Origin: Daphnia pulex | Taxonomy: Eukaryota > Arthropoda > Branchiopoda > Diplostraca > Daphniidae | Direction of reading: 5' to 3' | Length of the DNA: 64,000 nucleotides | NCBI RefSeq assembly: GCF_021134715.1 | Contig: NC_060020.1 | Span: 4,402,001-4,466,000 of the forward strand | In this document: piece after piece, positions 1 through 11,600 of the stretch | Numbering within the stretch: the first letter of the stretch is position 1 | How the letters are laid out: each line of letters starts with the position of its first letter | The notes under the pieces: generated by a model | Databases searched by the model: none | Seen by the model: the letters and a program-made list of their open reading frames with translations, nothing else | Told to the model about the DNA's origin: nothing | Position numbers and translations under genes: made by a program

Positions 1-1371
1 TTTTTTTTTAATGCTAACATATCTCGTCGACTGGCTCTGAGTCTTAAAAACCATTTATTCTATAATTTTTCTTTTGTTTTTTGTGTTTTTTCCTTCTCCC
101 TCTGTTGACTCCTCTGTGTCTTCTCGTGTCTCTCTCACCCCCTCTCTCGCCGGAACTCCCCCATCCACCCCCCATGCACACACACACACACGTACCGTGT
201 CCTAATTGACTTAACCTTCACTTTAGGTTCCTTCTCCCTCCTCTTGTGTTGCTGCTCTCCTCATCCTCGTGTGTGTTTGCGTGCGGTTAAAACATAGGCC
301 AGTTTCTTTTTGTTTTAAGAAGAAGAAAAATAAGGGCGTGAGTGCGTCCAGGGCAAGTCTAGTCGTTGCTAAGCAGAGAAACACACATTACACACACACA
401 CACGAAAAAAAAACACGCAAAATCAAATATAAAAATAATAACTTTTAAAAGAATAAGAATTAAAAGAGGAGACGCAAAAAAGTGGCCAAACTGTTTAAAT
501 CACCGATTTGTTTTGTTCTTCAATTTGGGTGGGGGAGAGAGTCAACATCGTGACAATTGTATTAGAAATTTTTGAGACGTTACACGTTTTGGGGGACGTC
601 ACTTGTGGCTTTTTTTTTCATTTTTATACACAAATCATTTACCTTTTTTTTGGTCGTCTTGAATTTTTTTTTTGTTCGTCTAGTTAACCCTCTGACGCTG
701 CTGATTATTTACCTTTCAAAAAACATTTTTTTTTTTTTAAATCCCGAAACAAAAAAACATTTAGCCATGTGTTTTCGAGGGTGTTACCGCGCTTTAACCT
801 GATGATTATTTCTTTTTTACCTTTCGTGTGTGTTTTCTTTTTGTTTTTATTTACAAAAGAAAATTAAAAATGACACACACACACACACAGGCCGAAAACA
901 TTTGCAGATTAATACAATGGCGGGTCGTTCCCTCTCTTTCTCTCTTCCGATATATTATAGTCTTCTTAATTATTAATAATCTAATGATGATATATCCTAC
1001 TAAAAAAAAACAAAAGCGCTATTTTTTCTTCCACCCCCTTGCTTTATTCAATAGTTTCGCTGTCGTGGACAAAGAAACCTGGATTAATTTAAAACAAAAT
1101 AAACATACGCTGCTTTTTTCCTTGTTCAAATACTTTCATGACCTCCTCCGCATCCTCCCGCTCCTTCTTCCACATTTATTATTATTATTTTTTTGTTTTC
1201 GTGTTTGGAAACATGGCCAGGTGTTCACATGGAGAAACGAGAAGAAATATAAAAGATAAAGAAAAGAAAAACCGTCTTGTGTATGAAAAAACAAACGACT
1301 CATTTAAATATTACTGTGTTACAAAAATTACGATTGCCTGGTTAAAAAATGACATGACGAAAAATTTGGTT
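1..1371. other. Intergenic, low-complexity flank
   Basis: No gene could be supported here. The stretch is AT-rich with T- and A-runs and short CA repeats (near 178-192, 390-402 and 872-888). Its right edge should contain the 3' UTR of the minus-strand REC114-like gene. Open frames in it have no codon-like composition and no recognisable motif. Confidence 0.6.
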
Positions 1372-2495
1372 TTAACTCGAATTGTCCGAGTTCATCAACT
1401 TCTTCAGCGAACTTTCCACAGCCTCGACCAGAGCGGGGAAATTAGGATCCATTAGGCAAGAACGTAGGAGGTCCGGCACAAGTTCGGGAGACTCGCCAAT
1501 TTCCGTATAATCTAAAATGTGACACGATTGAAAATCAATTAACCAATAAACAAGTCAAAGGAGGACAAAGGTCGTTTTTTCTCTAAATAACCCACCCGAA
1601 GGCCATTTGGAATTTTGAGGATCCAAGACGGCGATGGCCAACTGCTTGATCGAGATGGTGCAAGAAGGTGGATGGTCGTCGTCTTGACCTTGTCGATCGG
1701 CGTCGTGCAAAGTAAAAAAGCGGGACAGGTGACAGGCGCAAGCGTAGGCCACGGCCGTCGGTTCTTCCTGGTTGTTTGGCTGAAAGCGAATACGAAATTT
1801 GCGGCTGCTTTCCTGGTGCGTGACAGAATTCAATAAGCGTTTATAAATGTGTGAATAAACAAAAAACCTCAAATAACAAACAAATAAACAAAAGCCGAGG
1901 AAAGTTTGACATGTGGCCAACCAGCCCCTTACCTTGCTATTGGAAACGACGAACAACATGTTGGGTCCCCGTCTTTAAAATAATCAAAAAGTTGTTGCTT
2001 ATAACGAAATGATTCATTTGGTCTGTCGAGATTTGAGTTTTACCTGATGGCCTTCCACACTCCCTGGGCCTCCGACAAGTTGATACACTCGAGTAACACG
2101 TCACCGTGAAGAATCTGAATGTAACGACGCTGCAACCACACAAAACAAAAAGAAGGAAAGTTGATGACTCATTTGGAAAAACAAAAGAAAAAATGGCGTG
2201 TGTGCATAATTATCGATAGTGTTCTCACTTGGGTAATTTGAATCCACATGTCATGGGGCTCTCCTGCCGTTCTCTCTTGCCACGTTCCAACACCCGGCCT
2301 TTGGCTGATGATAAAGTTAGAATATTTGGATAACGGCCATCTCGCCAACGTGTTGTTATTGTTGTTGTTGTTGCAGGCTGGGAGGAGGAGTTCTACCGCA
2401 GAATTATTTTCGGATGCTGTTGCTGCTGCTGCTGATGTACTTGGTTTCGCCTTGCTGCTTCTTGTTTGCAAGTTCTGAGATGCCTGGCTCGCCAT
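1372..2495 (-). CDS. REC114: REC114-like meiotic recombination protein (5 exons, 249 aa)
   Basis: Five exons on the minus strand, in transcript order 2229-2495, 2044-2129, 1933-1972, 1596-1812 and 1372-1511. They join with consistent phases (0, 2, 0, 1) into 249 residues ending in TAA. Human REC114 is of similar length (about 266 aa). The N-terminal tail is Ser/Ala/Asn-rich. Residues from about 50 to 145 resemble the REC114 PH-like domain: RWPLSKYSNF, then DVLLECINLSEAQGVWKAIRR, then SRKFRIRFQP. The last exon ends in the conserved C-terminal helix LRSCLMDPNFPALVEAVE, which in mammals contacts MEI4. In known systems REC114 works with MEI4 and IHO1/Mer2-type partners to activate SPO11 for meiotic double-strand breaks. 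The start at 2495 is the first Met in the coding-like region; an upstream in-frame Met belongs to non-coding-looking sequence. The orthology call is from remembered family features, not a search. The donor at 1595 (GTGGGT) is the weakest splice site. Confidence 0.78.
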
Positions 2496-3315
2496 TTTTT
2501 GAAACAAGACCGAAAAACGAACGATCGGAACTTGATGAAACAAAACAAGAAAACTTGTCACCAAACACCCACACCACTGGCAGCAATGGAGGCAGACCAA
2601 ATAACACACACGCGCCCGATCTCGAGTCGAGAAATGTGTGTGTGTCTTAACGATGCAGACGATCTTTTCGTGTCGTCAGCAGCCATCTTGTATTATTATT
2701 TGTTTTGTTTCAGCGAAATTGGCGGGGAGAAAAAAAAAATGTCGCATTTTTAATTTTAGACTGGCAAAGAAATAAAACAAGCCGTGATTTCAATGTCATT
2801 TGAAAGGTATCGATGGCAGTTGGCCAACCGTTTTGTGGCTGGAGACACTCCTCGAATTCGACAGTCAGCCACAAGAGTCTCTGGAGAGACCAAGGACGGC
2901 TAACGCTTATGTAACTGTCGGCATGTTTAATTCAACAGATTTATCACGCTGTAAATCACTTTCAAGTCCTTTTTCTCGAGTAGTATATATGTGAAGACGA
3001 GAAAGAGAGAGAGACCGACAAATGGGACCCCGCGATTGAAAAGAAAAACCGGCGGTGTGAAATACGATCGCTTCCAGTTAGTTGCCGCTTCTAGCCGCTA
3101 GATGTCGTTCAGACTAGGAGAGGGGGGAGATTGAAAATATAAGTGAAAAAGTAAAAAAGAAAATAAAAAAAGAAATAGTTGGTTTCATTCATAAAAAAAG
3201 ACTGTGAAGGGAGGAGGAGCTTATTGTGAACATAGCTATACAGTGTTAGTCTCATGGCAACGGCCAAGCAAATGCTAGTACACCAAACGTCAACCCCCCA
3301 GCGTGTGCCCTCTCA

Positions 3316-3522
3316 GTTCCAGCAGAGTGAACACACCACAGCAGAAGATCAAAACCAAATTTCCCTCTTGCCAGAGTGGACGTGCACTTGAACTCGCTCA
3401 TCATCTCTCGACACACATGTGGACACTTCGATTATTGTTTTCGTGCATACTTTTTGTTCGTTTCTGTGATTCTGTTTTTGGTTTCCTTCGACTTGATTGT
3501 CGAACACAACTTAATTGATTAG
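3316..3522 (+). other. pnt: Candidate non-coding first exon of pnt
   Basis: An arthropod-type initiator TCAGTT lies at about 3314. A consensus donor AG|GTGAGT sits at 3521/3523. The in-frame TGA next to the donor means this exon would be 5' UTR if spliced to the acceptor at 7021 or at 8620. The exact transcription start is inferred, and no TATA box is evident. This could equally be an unused donor. Confidence 0.3.
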
Positions 3523-4762
3523 GTGAGTGACCACGTTTTTGAAATTTGTATTTCTCATGGCTTCCTTCGAATGACATCACCACGTTTTTCGACGTCATGC
3601 TCTCCATTATTTGTTTTTGGTTTATCTCTTGAATTATCGATAACACTGGCCATTTCGAAATGACAATTTAAAAGCTTAAGATTCACACACACACACACAC
3701 CGAGATAGATAGAGGGGCTGTTGTCGAACGTCGGTTGAAACTACTTTGTTGTTGCCATTATTTTGTTGTTCATTTTGAGGGGGCGGGATGATATCGTGGG
3801 AAATCAGTGTTCATTTTCGTAACGCCTTGAGGCTGGTCTCTCTCTCGTTTTATTATGATTTTGGGTGCTATAAGCTGGGCGCCCTTGGTCCCCCTCTCAG
3901 AAATTTCAAAATGGTAGCTACCGGCCATCGGTGAATTAAGGGGGTAGTCTTAGTAGGGAATACAATAATAATAAAAGTGTAAGGGTGGGAACACAATGTA
4001 GCCACTTCTTATCATTATTATTTAATTTAATACTTGCAACTGCATACAGTTTGAGTGTTCACCCCTTTTGATTGTTGTCGGTTTTTTATTCGAACGCTAC
4101 AACCACTTTTCAGTTGCTTGTCGAGAATCGAATTTCAGAGGGGGTGCCAAAAAACCTTTTCTTGTACGGGTCTAAGGGGGGCGAGCCATATAATACGATG
4201 TGTAATATGAGATTGGCAACGTTATAACCGAAAAATATCACTCTCTTTCAGTTGTTTGAAGGGGGAAAGACCAATTCTTTTGTATTGTGAGAGTGTCTCA
4301 TCAAATCCATTCCCAGAAAGAAGATCTTCTCCCAACACACATATTCCAAAGCTATATCTACTAGGTCTTTGATCTTTTTTTTAGGATTCTGGTTTCTTGG
4401 ACAAACGTTGTCCTTTAAACACAAAAAAATTATTTTCGAAAAGAGTAAACTTTATTTTTTAGCCCCCAAAAGAAACTTGGTTATACTTTTGTCCTGTAAA
4501 AAAAAATATGGGGTACATATAAAAATCTGACTGCCGTCTTTTAATGGAGCTACATATATACTTCTTTTTCCTCCCCTCTTAACAATTTTTGTGAATAGAA
4601 ACTCTCCTTCCAACCCCCCCGTTCTTTCATCTCGTGATTGTTCACTTCTCCGGCCGAAGGGTCAGTCGTTGAGGGTGGTAGATGATTGCACGATACAAAG
4701 GGGGGAAGGAGGCAGAACAGGTAGCTCGAGGTGCCTCAGGTGAGTGTTATGAAATAAAAAAC

Positions 4763-4794
4763 CTCATGTGCACACACACACACACACACATGAG
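4763..4794. repeat. (CA)10 microsatellite with inverted flanks
   Basis: Ten CA units lie at 4771-4790. The flanks CTCATGTG and CACATGAG are exact reverse complements, so the whole tract is a small inverted repeat as well as a microsatellite. It is one of many simple repeats in the pnt 5' region. Confidence 0.85.
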
Positions 4795-7021
4795 AGAGAC
4801 TTATACGACCCCGTAACGTAATTGAGCAATAGTTTCTTCTCACGGTCCTTGTGCTTACTATGCAAATGATTTCATCTCTTTTTCTTTCTCGTAAATTTTT
4901 TTTGAATTTAAGGTCCCTCTCTTCTCGAGATGACCGGATGCGGTCGATTTAGAACATTAATGAACTCTCAGTTTTTCCTTTTTTTTATTATTTTTTTGAC
5001 CCCACTAGAGGGGGTTGGACTAGACTATTATTCTCGTTAAATTGTCACACACAACCGTCAAGTTTTTTTTTTCAAAAAATCCAGGGCTTCCGGTTGCTAT
5101 TTTGTTGCTGTTGTCTAGTTGAAATTTCTTCAGGGGGGGAATGAAAGGACCTGTCGTCGTGTCTTTGCCCAGTCACGTGATCTTTGTCTTGTGTACTCAT
5201 CTTTGTGTACCCAAAAAAGATGCATATTTATTATGATTCAAATGAACTACTCTGTGTGTGTAGCTCGTAGTAGTAGTACAACGCTCCTATTTTTATTTTC
5301 ATTTTTTTTTCGAGATCTTTGATCGTAATCAAGAGCGGAAATGACGGAGCCGTAATCTTTTTGTAATTGCCATTCAACTTTCAATGGGGTTCAAAGGTCT
5401 ATACGATGATTCTGTTCCTATCTTATCTACCTTTTAATAAATAATTGATTAGAGTAAAGTAGCGACCGGTCCACTAAATTACGTAGAATTTCTCTCTGCA
5501 GGTGTTTAATTGAAAATCTCCCCCTCCCTTAACGTGAACTGTGTCATTTCATTCGTTTAGCAATTCACGAACTCTTTTTTTTTTCCATCCCCAACGGGTT
5601 GCCCCTCTAATGGCTCGATAGAGAATTGATGATTCCATTAGACGGGCGAATTTTCACGCATGACACTACTGTGCGAGAGTCTTTCCGGCTGCTCATTGAA
5701 CTTAAAAAAAGGCCGGAGACGACACCGAGAGAGAGAGAGTGACCTTATTTTTTTCCTTTTTTTTTTCTTTTCTAAATGTTTAATTTGATATGGGGGGTGG
5801 TGTAGTAGTCTACATAGAAGAGAGAGATGGTGACCCCGGTACACCAAGCAGCTCCATACGCTGGCCATCTGTTGCTTCTGTTGGAGTTGTGCTGGAGGGG
5901 GTTTATACGCTACTATATGGAACCTGTTGGTAGTTAAACAAGTGAAAGAAGATGAGGGTGGAGGGGGTGAAAAGTTGTTCCCAGCACAAAGAAGTAGAAG
6001 AAGACAAACGTGAGAAAGCCTCACCCCCACGGTATATAGTAGGCCAGTCCTTGGGAGGTCACCTTACCCCCGAGTCTCTCACTCTATTACTATTGGATTA
6101 TCGATAACATTTGACTAATCGTCTTTTCGAAAGTAATTGACCCCTGTGTTTACCGTGTTACTGTCAATCTGACTTCCGGATGAATAAGGAGGGGGAAGGA
6201 CCCATCGGTGTCTCTTTTGCACCGACTCTCTTGTACGGCCTCTAATCTACTCTGAGCACCGTCCAAATATGAATTGTCATTAGCTTTAATAATACGGCGC
6301 CGAGTCGAGCGACACACGGCTGAAAAGTTTATGAGTCACCAACAACCACACAGTGCGAGAAATGGCCGCCATAGGAGACGACCGTGTGTGTGTGTGTGTG
6401 TTAGTGTGCGAAAGAAGCAAAGTTTACTCTTCTTCATGGTTGGTAGTTTTATAAATAGAAAAAGCTCCGAGCGCCAGTATAGTACACGACCGACACGCCG
6501 CCCCCGTGGCAGCAGCAGCAGCAGGGACGCGGGTCGCTTGAATGGCTTTCCGTTTCGGACTTGGGTGTCTATGACGTGCGTTACCCAATTTTTCTTTTTT
6601 AATTTTTTTGGCATTTTAAAAGAAAAGAATTGAAGCTGATGGATGAATCTGTTAATGAGAAATTTCAAAAAAACAAAAAAAATAGACATGTGGAAACACA
6701 ACGGGAGTTTCTTTTTACCGAACGGTCACGCAAGAAGATCTGATAAGAATAAGTTCACGTCTCGGATAACTTTTGCTCGCTCGGCAGTATTTATTTTTCT
6801 TCTTGGATCTTTGAATGGCTTGACCTTGACTTGGAAAAATGTAAAAAGATGAATTGATTGAATCAACTCGAATGGATGCATATCATCTCGCTGAATTGGC
6901 GTTCTCGGCATTTTTTCGCATTGGCTTGCAATTCCCTCCCTCAACAAAATGTTTACTTTTTCCCAAAGATTTTTTTTTTTAATTATTTTTCTAACATGGA
7001 ATCAAATGATTTATTTCACAG

Positions 7022-7146
7022 TTTTACGGATGACGACAATGGAACTGGAAGCGTCGCTCTATCCTCTAGCCTCCGACAACATAAGCAGCATCATGAGCCA
7101 CAGCGCTAAAAGCCATCACGAGAATGTCGGGACCCGCCGACGTAAG
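7022..7146 (+). CDS. pnt: Candidate upstream coding exon of pnt (N-terminal extension)
   Basis: A good acceptor (pyrimidine-rich, TTTCACAG at 7014-7021) and a good donor (AAG|GTAAAA, GT at 7147) bracket an open exon. From the ATG at 7030 it encodes 39 residues starting MTTMELEAS and ends in phase 0. The acceptor upstream of the main first coding exon is at 8620, and that exon reads ATA ACG TTC GCC ATG in phase 0. Joining the two therefore keeps the frame (RRRK|ITFAMEV) and would give a protein of 797 residues instead of 754. The ATG at 7039 has the better start context (A at -3, G at +4). The extension has no motif I recognise. It could be one isoform among several, or translation may simply begin at 8633. 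Confidence 0.5.
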
Positions 7147-8632
7147 GTAAAATAAAAATCATAACAAGACTCGTTTTAAAACTCTTCTAGGAACCTCCTT
7201 TTTTTATTCTTTTCGATTTAACAAGAAAAGAAAAAAAGGAGCCAAAACACAAAGTATCGGTGGGGGGAAAAAAGGGGACCCAGACTTGTAGGGTCCGCGT
7301 TTTGCTGTGCGGTAGCCGTTCGCTGATGTTTATTGGATCGTGTCGTCGACTCCGGGAATGTTTTTAAGGCGCGCAAGTCCTTGAAAGAAAAGGCGAAGAA
7401 GTAAAATGGGAAAGAAAAAGAGTAAATCATAACAAAATGGGTGTTTAAAAAAAAAGGGAGGGGGCTAGTAGAGCGCGGGTGGAGAATGAGGCCAGAAAAG
7501 GTGTCGAGTCGACACGGGCGTTTATAGCGGTTACAACAAACATTTCGTTCGTGTGCGTGTGTATGTATATAGACGCAATGTTAAACGAGAGAGGGGACGA
7601 GTTTTTCGTCGACCAAGTTGCGTGTAACTATCGCTACCTAGCGGTCGATTACGAAACTAGTTGCCAACGCCATCTAGAGAGTCGCTAGCGAGCGCGGGGG
7701 AATTGACATTTTTCGAAAAGAAAGAAAAGTAATCGTCCGAAATTTTGATTCGTTTGGAAAGAACAAGGGAAAAATTTGTAGTCAAACACGAAAAAGGAGA
7801 TGGAATTCAATGAGGCGATGCAAATGTAAAGAAACCTTACTTATTAGGATAGACAAAAAAGAAAAACAACAAAAGAAGGGAGCGAGGAATAAAAATCGGA
7901 GCGAAACCAAACTCTATCCAAGAGAAGATTCAGTCGAGAGACAGATGATACGTCGGTGGGGGAGTTGGGAGAGTCTATATATCTATACGTGTCCGGTAGA
8001 TCGCACAAACCAACAACAGAGAGAAAAAGCCAATGTCTTTTCTCCAAAGAGGCTAAGGAAAAAAAAAAAAAAATAAAAGAAAAGATGCCCGTGCCAATGG
8101 ACTATGTGTTCAAGTTCTTTTGAGATGAAACGAGCCCGGGTTTTCTCTCTCTCTCTGGCCGGTAATTCAAGACGGGAAGATCCGAATCGAATCGGGGGAG
8201 TATAAAGGGGAACTCTTCGTCTTCTTCTCCTATACTTGTTCTTCCATGTCTCTATTGTGTAAAAAGACAGAAAAAACAAAATGGCCGGTGCTGTCATAGG
8301 ATATGAGATTCTCGCCGCCCGCCGGAATCGAAGAGAATGACCCACCCCCTCCTCCCTTCACTCCCCCTCGTCTGATGAAATGATAGGCAGACGGTAGTCG
8401 AACGAGAGATGACGGCGAACGACCAGCGACGGATCATTCAGGAGGCCCCCGGAAATGCGAATCCAACTCCTCCGTTGATTGAAATCCAATCAAAGCATCT
8501 TTTTTGCTTTATTTCTTTCCATCTTGTCTGTCAATCTCTTATTCTTTTATCTATGCGATTCACGTTCTCTTCTTTATTCTTTATATTCACTCTGCGTCGC
8601 CTCTTTTTTTAATAATCTAGATAACGTTCGCC

Positions 8633-11600
8633 ATGGAGGTGCGGGTGAAGCAAGAGTCGCAGGACGAAGCGCTCGTCCCGCTCTGCGGCAAATCCACCAA
8701 CGGCACCAACGGCAACAGCAGCAGCAGCAACAACAACAACAACAACAGTCATTCCGTCAACGGATCGGGCGGCAATAATCCTCAACCCGGACCCATGCAG
8801 AAAGTGCCATCCCTCTCCGATCTTTCAGATCCGGAAAGTTCACTAGGTAAATAATAATTTCATTTTTCATTTCAACTGCGCCGAATTATTCAAATTTTTT
8901 GGCGTCCTACACCTACGCACACACGACCGGGGCTTTTTTTCCTCAAATAATTTAATCGTCGTCAAGTGGAGAGGAAAAGGAGAAGCGCCAAAAAAAAGAT
9001 AAAAATTCAAAAAGTCAAAAAGATTTATTTCCGGTTCATTGGAGTTGATCCAATTACACACTAGTGGCAGTGCCAGTGCCGCCGCTGCCGCCCGTAAAAG
9101 CAACAAGTTGTTAAGCCTTCGCCCTTGGACGTTAGTGAGGGGGGGCCCCGGGAGCTTCTGTTTTGTATGTTTGCCTTCAAAGAAAAAGAGATGGTAGAGA
9201 GAGAGAGGGGAGAGAAAATCGGAAAATGAGGAAGTAACTCGTTGAGGGCCAATTGAATCAATCGAGCGAATCACCATCAGCGTCGTCCTTGCTGGGCTCT
9301 CACAGCGGGTCCGGAATTTTTCTTCTATCTTCTGACTCTCTTTCTCTGTGTGTATTTTCATCCTCGGTGATGGAATTAGTACACCCTCTCCTTCGCTCTT
9401 TTTTTTCTATAGTTAATAGGTTTATCAACAGATGGCTGTTAAGACGGACTGAGAGTTGTGTGTGTGTCGCAATTTCTAAAAAAAATGATCGTCTTTGATT
9501 TTATTTTCGTCTTTCTGAGTTGATCAACGAGGTTCATTGGGTTGATTCAATCTCGTTTCTTTTGCTGAATATTCACGACGACTTTTCATCACCTTTATTC
9601 AATCAAGGAGCCTCTGATTGAATCAAGAGGTTCACTCAATTGACGAATGTAATTGGATCGCTCAATCACGTTATGTTTCCATCCCGCCTGTAGAGTCAAT
9701 GCTGCCAGCGCTTCTTGCTTGATTTCATTTCAATTTGACTTGATGTTTTTTTTTTCATCTTGCAATTGGATTTTCTTCTTCGTTTCTATTTTTTAAATAG
9801 ACTCTGGATAAGTTAAAAAGCAATTAGGCCTACGACTTGGTGTAGTATACGTTATTTGTGCAGCTGGAGATTATGCGCTGCCAAGATGGGCTTGTAAATC
9901 ATTCAATCAAACTGCAGTTTACGTAATGGTGGGACTGTCACTGAAATGGTCGACTGATTGATAAAAGTGGGTCTCATCGTCCCAAGAAGTTATGATGTCC
10001 TCGACTTTGTTAAACGGCAGTCGTTTCCCCCGTAAACGACTGCCGACTTCTTTCCAACTGAAACCGTTTCTTCTTTTCGGGAGAAAACTTAAACAACATT
10101 CGAATCATTTTCTTCTCTTTCTGGTGAAAATGAGAGAAACAAAACAAAATGAAAACAAAGTTAAATTCTAGCGGTTTCAGGGCCGGCACCTTATCGCTTT
10201 GGACCAGTAATGTGTTTCTCTTGGAAAAAATAAAATCCTCGCACACACTGAAAACTTCTTTCGGGTTGCAGTGGTGGTGGTGGTGGGGAGGGGGACGACA
10301 ACAACAACTCGGGAAAACAAAAATGAGATCAACTCGAATCTAGCCGCAGTGTTTTTATGTTTAGCGATTGCGTGGATCTTTGTGTATGTTTGGAGGACTC
10401 TTTGCTAACTATACACAGACTCTGGCACAGAAGAAAAGCTAGAGAATTTAGACACAGAGAGTTTAGGACTGGCACCCTCACCGCGCGCTTGCCACCACCA
10501 CCAACAACAACAACAACCACCACCACACCAGTCAAAACTGCGGTTTCCGCTCTATGCTGATAACTAACTGCTTCACTATTGGGAGTTGATCATCTCTCTC
10601 TCTCTTCTTTTTCTGGGCTATAACTCTCGAGAGTTGTAGCTCTGCTGTTACAACAGTTTCTCACAAGGATTTTCCCTTCAGTCACGTTGTGTCATCCATG
10701 TTCGATTAGTTGCTCCTGATTCAGTTGTAGGACCCACCGGGATCGTTTCTTTTGTTGGCCAAAAAAACAAACAATTTGTGTGTGGATGTCAGTTTTCCCG
10801 GTCCGTCATTTGTCTTCCAATTAAAAAGGTACACTCAAAAAATGTTCTTTGAAAATTCAGAATTAGAATTCAGAAAAGTTGTTAGGCCTACAGTCGGAAA
10901 CAATTTCCGTGTGTCTATTTTTTCCCTGTAGTGTGTCTCTTTTTTATTATTATTTTTCTCTGGGATTGTTTGTTTGCTTGTTATGATGATTCCCTTTAAC
11001 TGCTGACATCAGAAGAAGGGAGGGGGGCCTGGTAAAAATTTAAAAAAAGGATCGTCATTGTCTGGTGTGACAGGATCCTTTCCATCATCCCCTCCCACTC
11101 GTCGTCTCCCTGGATATATAATCTCTAATTACAGCATGATCTGTTCGTCTATAACAATCACTAGAGAAAAGACTAAGAATATAAGAGGGGGGTGTCTTTT
11201 CATATATTCTTCACAAGACAAAAAAGGGGGGGAGAAAGAGAGAGGGGAGAGAGACGGACGGCGGCCGGAAGCGGGTCAGGTGGAGACGACGTTGGAGGGT
11301 GGCGACTGCTGCTGCTGCTGCTGTTGCTTCTGCTAGCCGCTGGATGAGTTTTCAAGGCGCGCATTGTATGGTTTTTTCCCACGTTACTTCATCTAGACTA
11401 AGAGAGAGAGAGAAACATAGGGGCAAGGGGTTGTGTGTACGCGTGTAACACCGTCCTCTCCTCCATCCACATGCGAACAGACTAGTAGGGCGGAATAAGA
11501 ACCGGATGCCACCCCCGTGTGCTCTTATTTTGTATTTTTATATATTTTTTTCCCTTCCAGTTCTCTTACCCTCTCTCCCCCCTAGAAGATGTTGTATAAT

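Larger units (their letters stand above)
2496..7021. other. Divergent 5' region between REC114-like gene and pnt
   Basis: This is the shared upstream region of the minus-strand REC114-like gene and the plus-strand ETS gene. It contains one plausible non-coding first exon (entered separately), a perfect (CA)10 tract at 4771-4790 and many A/T and purine runs. It also has short GC-richer patches near 6270-6380 and 6500. No coding exon could be supported. The 130-residue open frame at 5638-6030 on the minus strand starts with a signal-like stretch but lacks any other support. Confidence 0.5.

Noticed and set aside
5638..6030. 130-residue minus-strand open frame with a signal-like start
   Set aside because: Low-complexity Pro/Ser/Lys runs, no splice partners and no family resemblance; probably chance in the pnt 5' region.
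8409..8612. MTANDQRRIIQEAPGNANPT frame just before the pnt start exon
   Set aside because: Codon-like at first, but there is no donor to join it to 8621 and the frame runs into the pyrimidine tract of the acceptor; at most 5' leader sequence.
9253..9330. [20 protein letters not shown], a coding-looking stretch in pnt intron 1
   Set aside because: No donor site follows in frame and the flanking sequence is not coding-like, so it cannot be joined to the gene.
10622..10635. AACTCTCGAGAGTT palindrome
   Set aside because: Short and in a GA/CT-rich background where such palindromes arise often.
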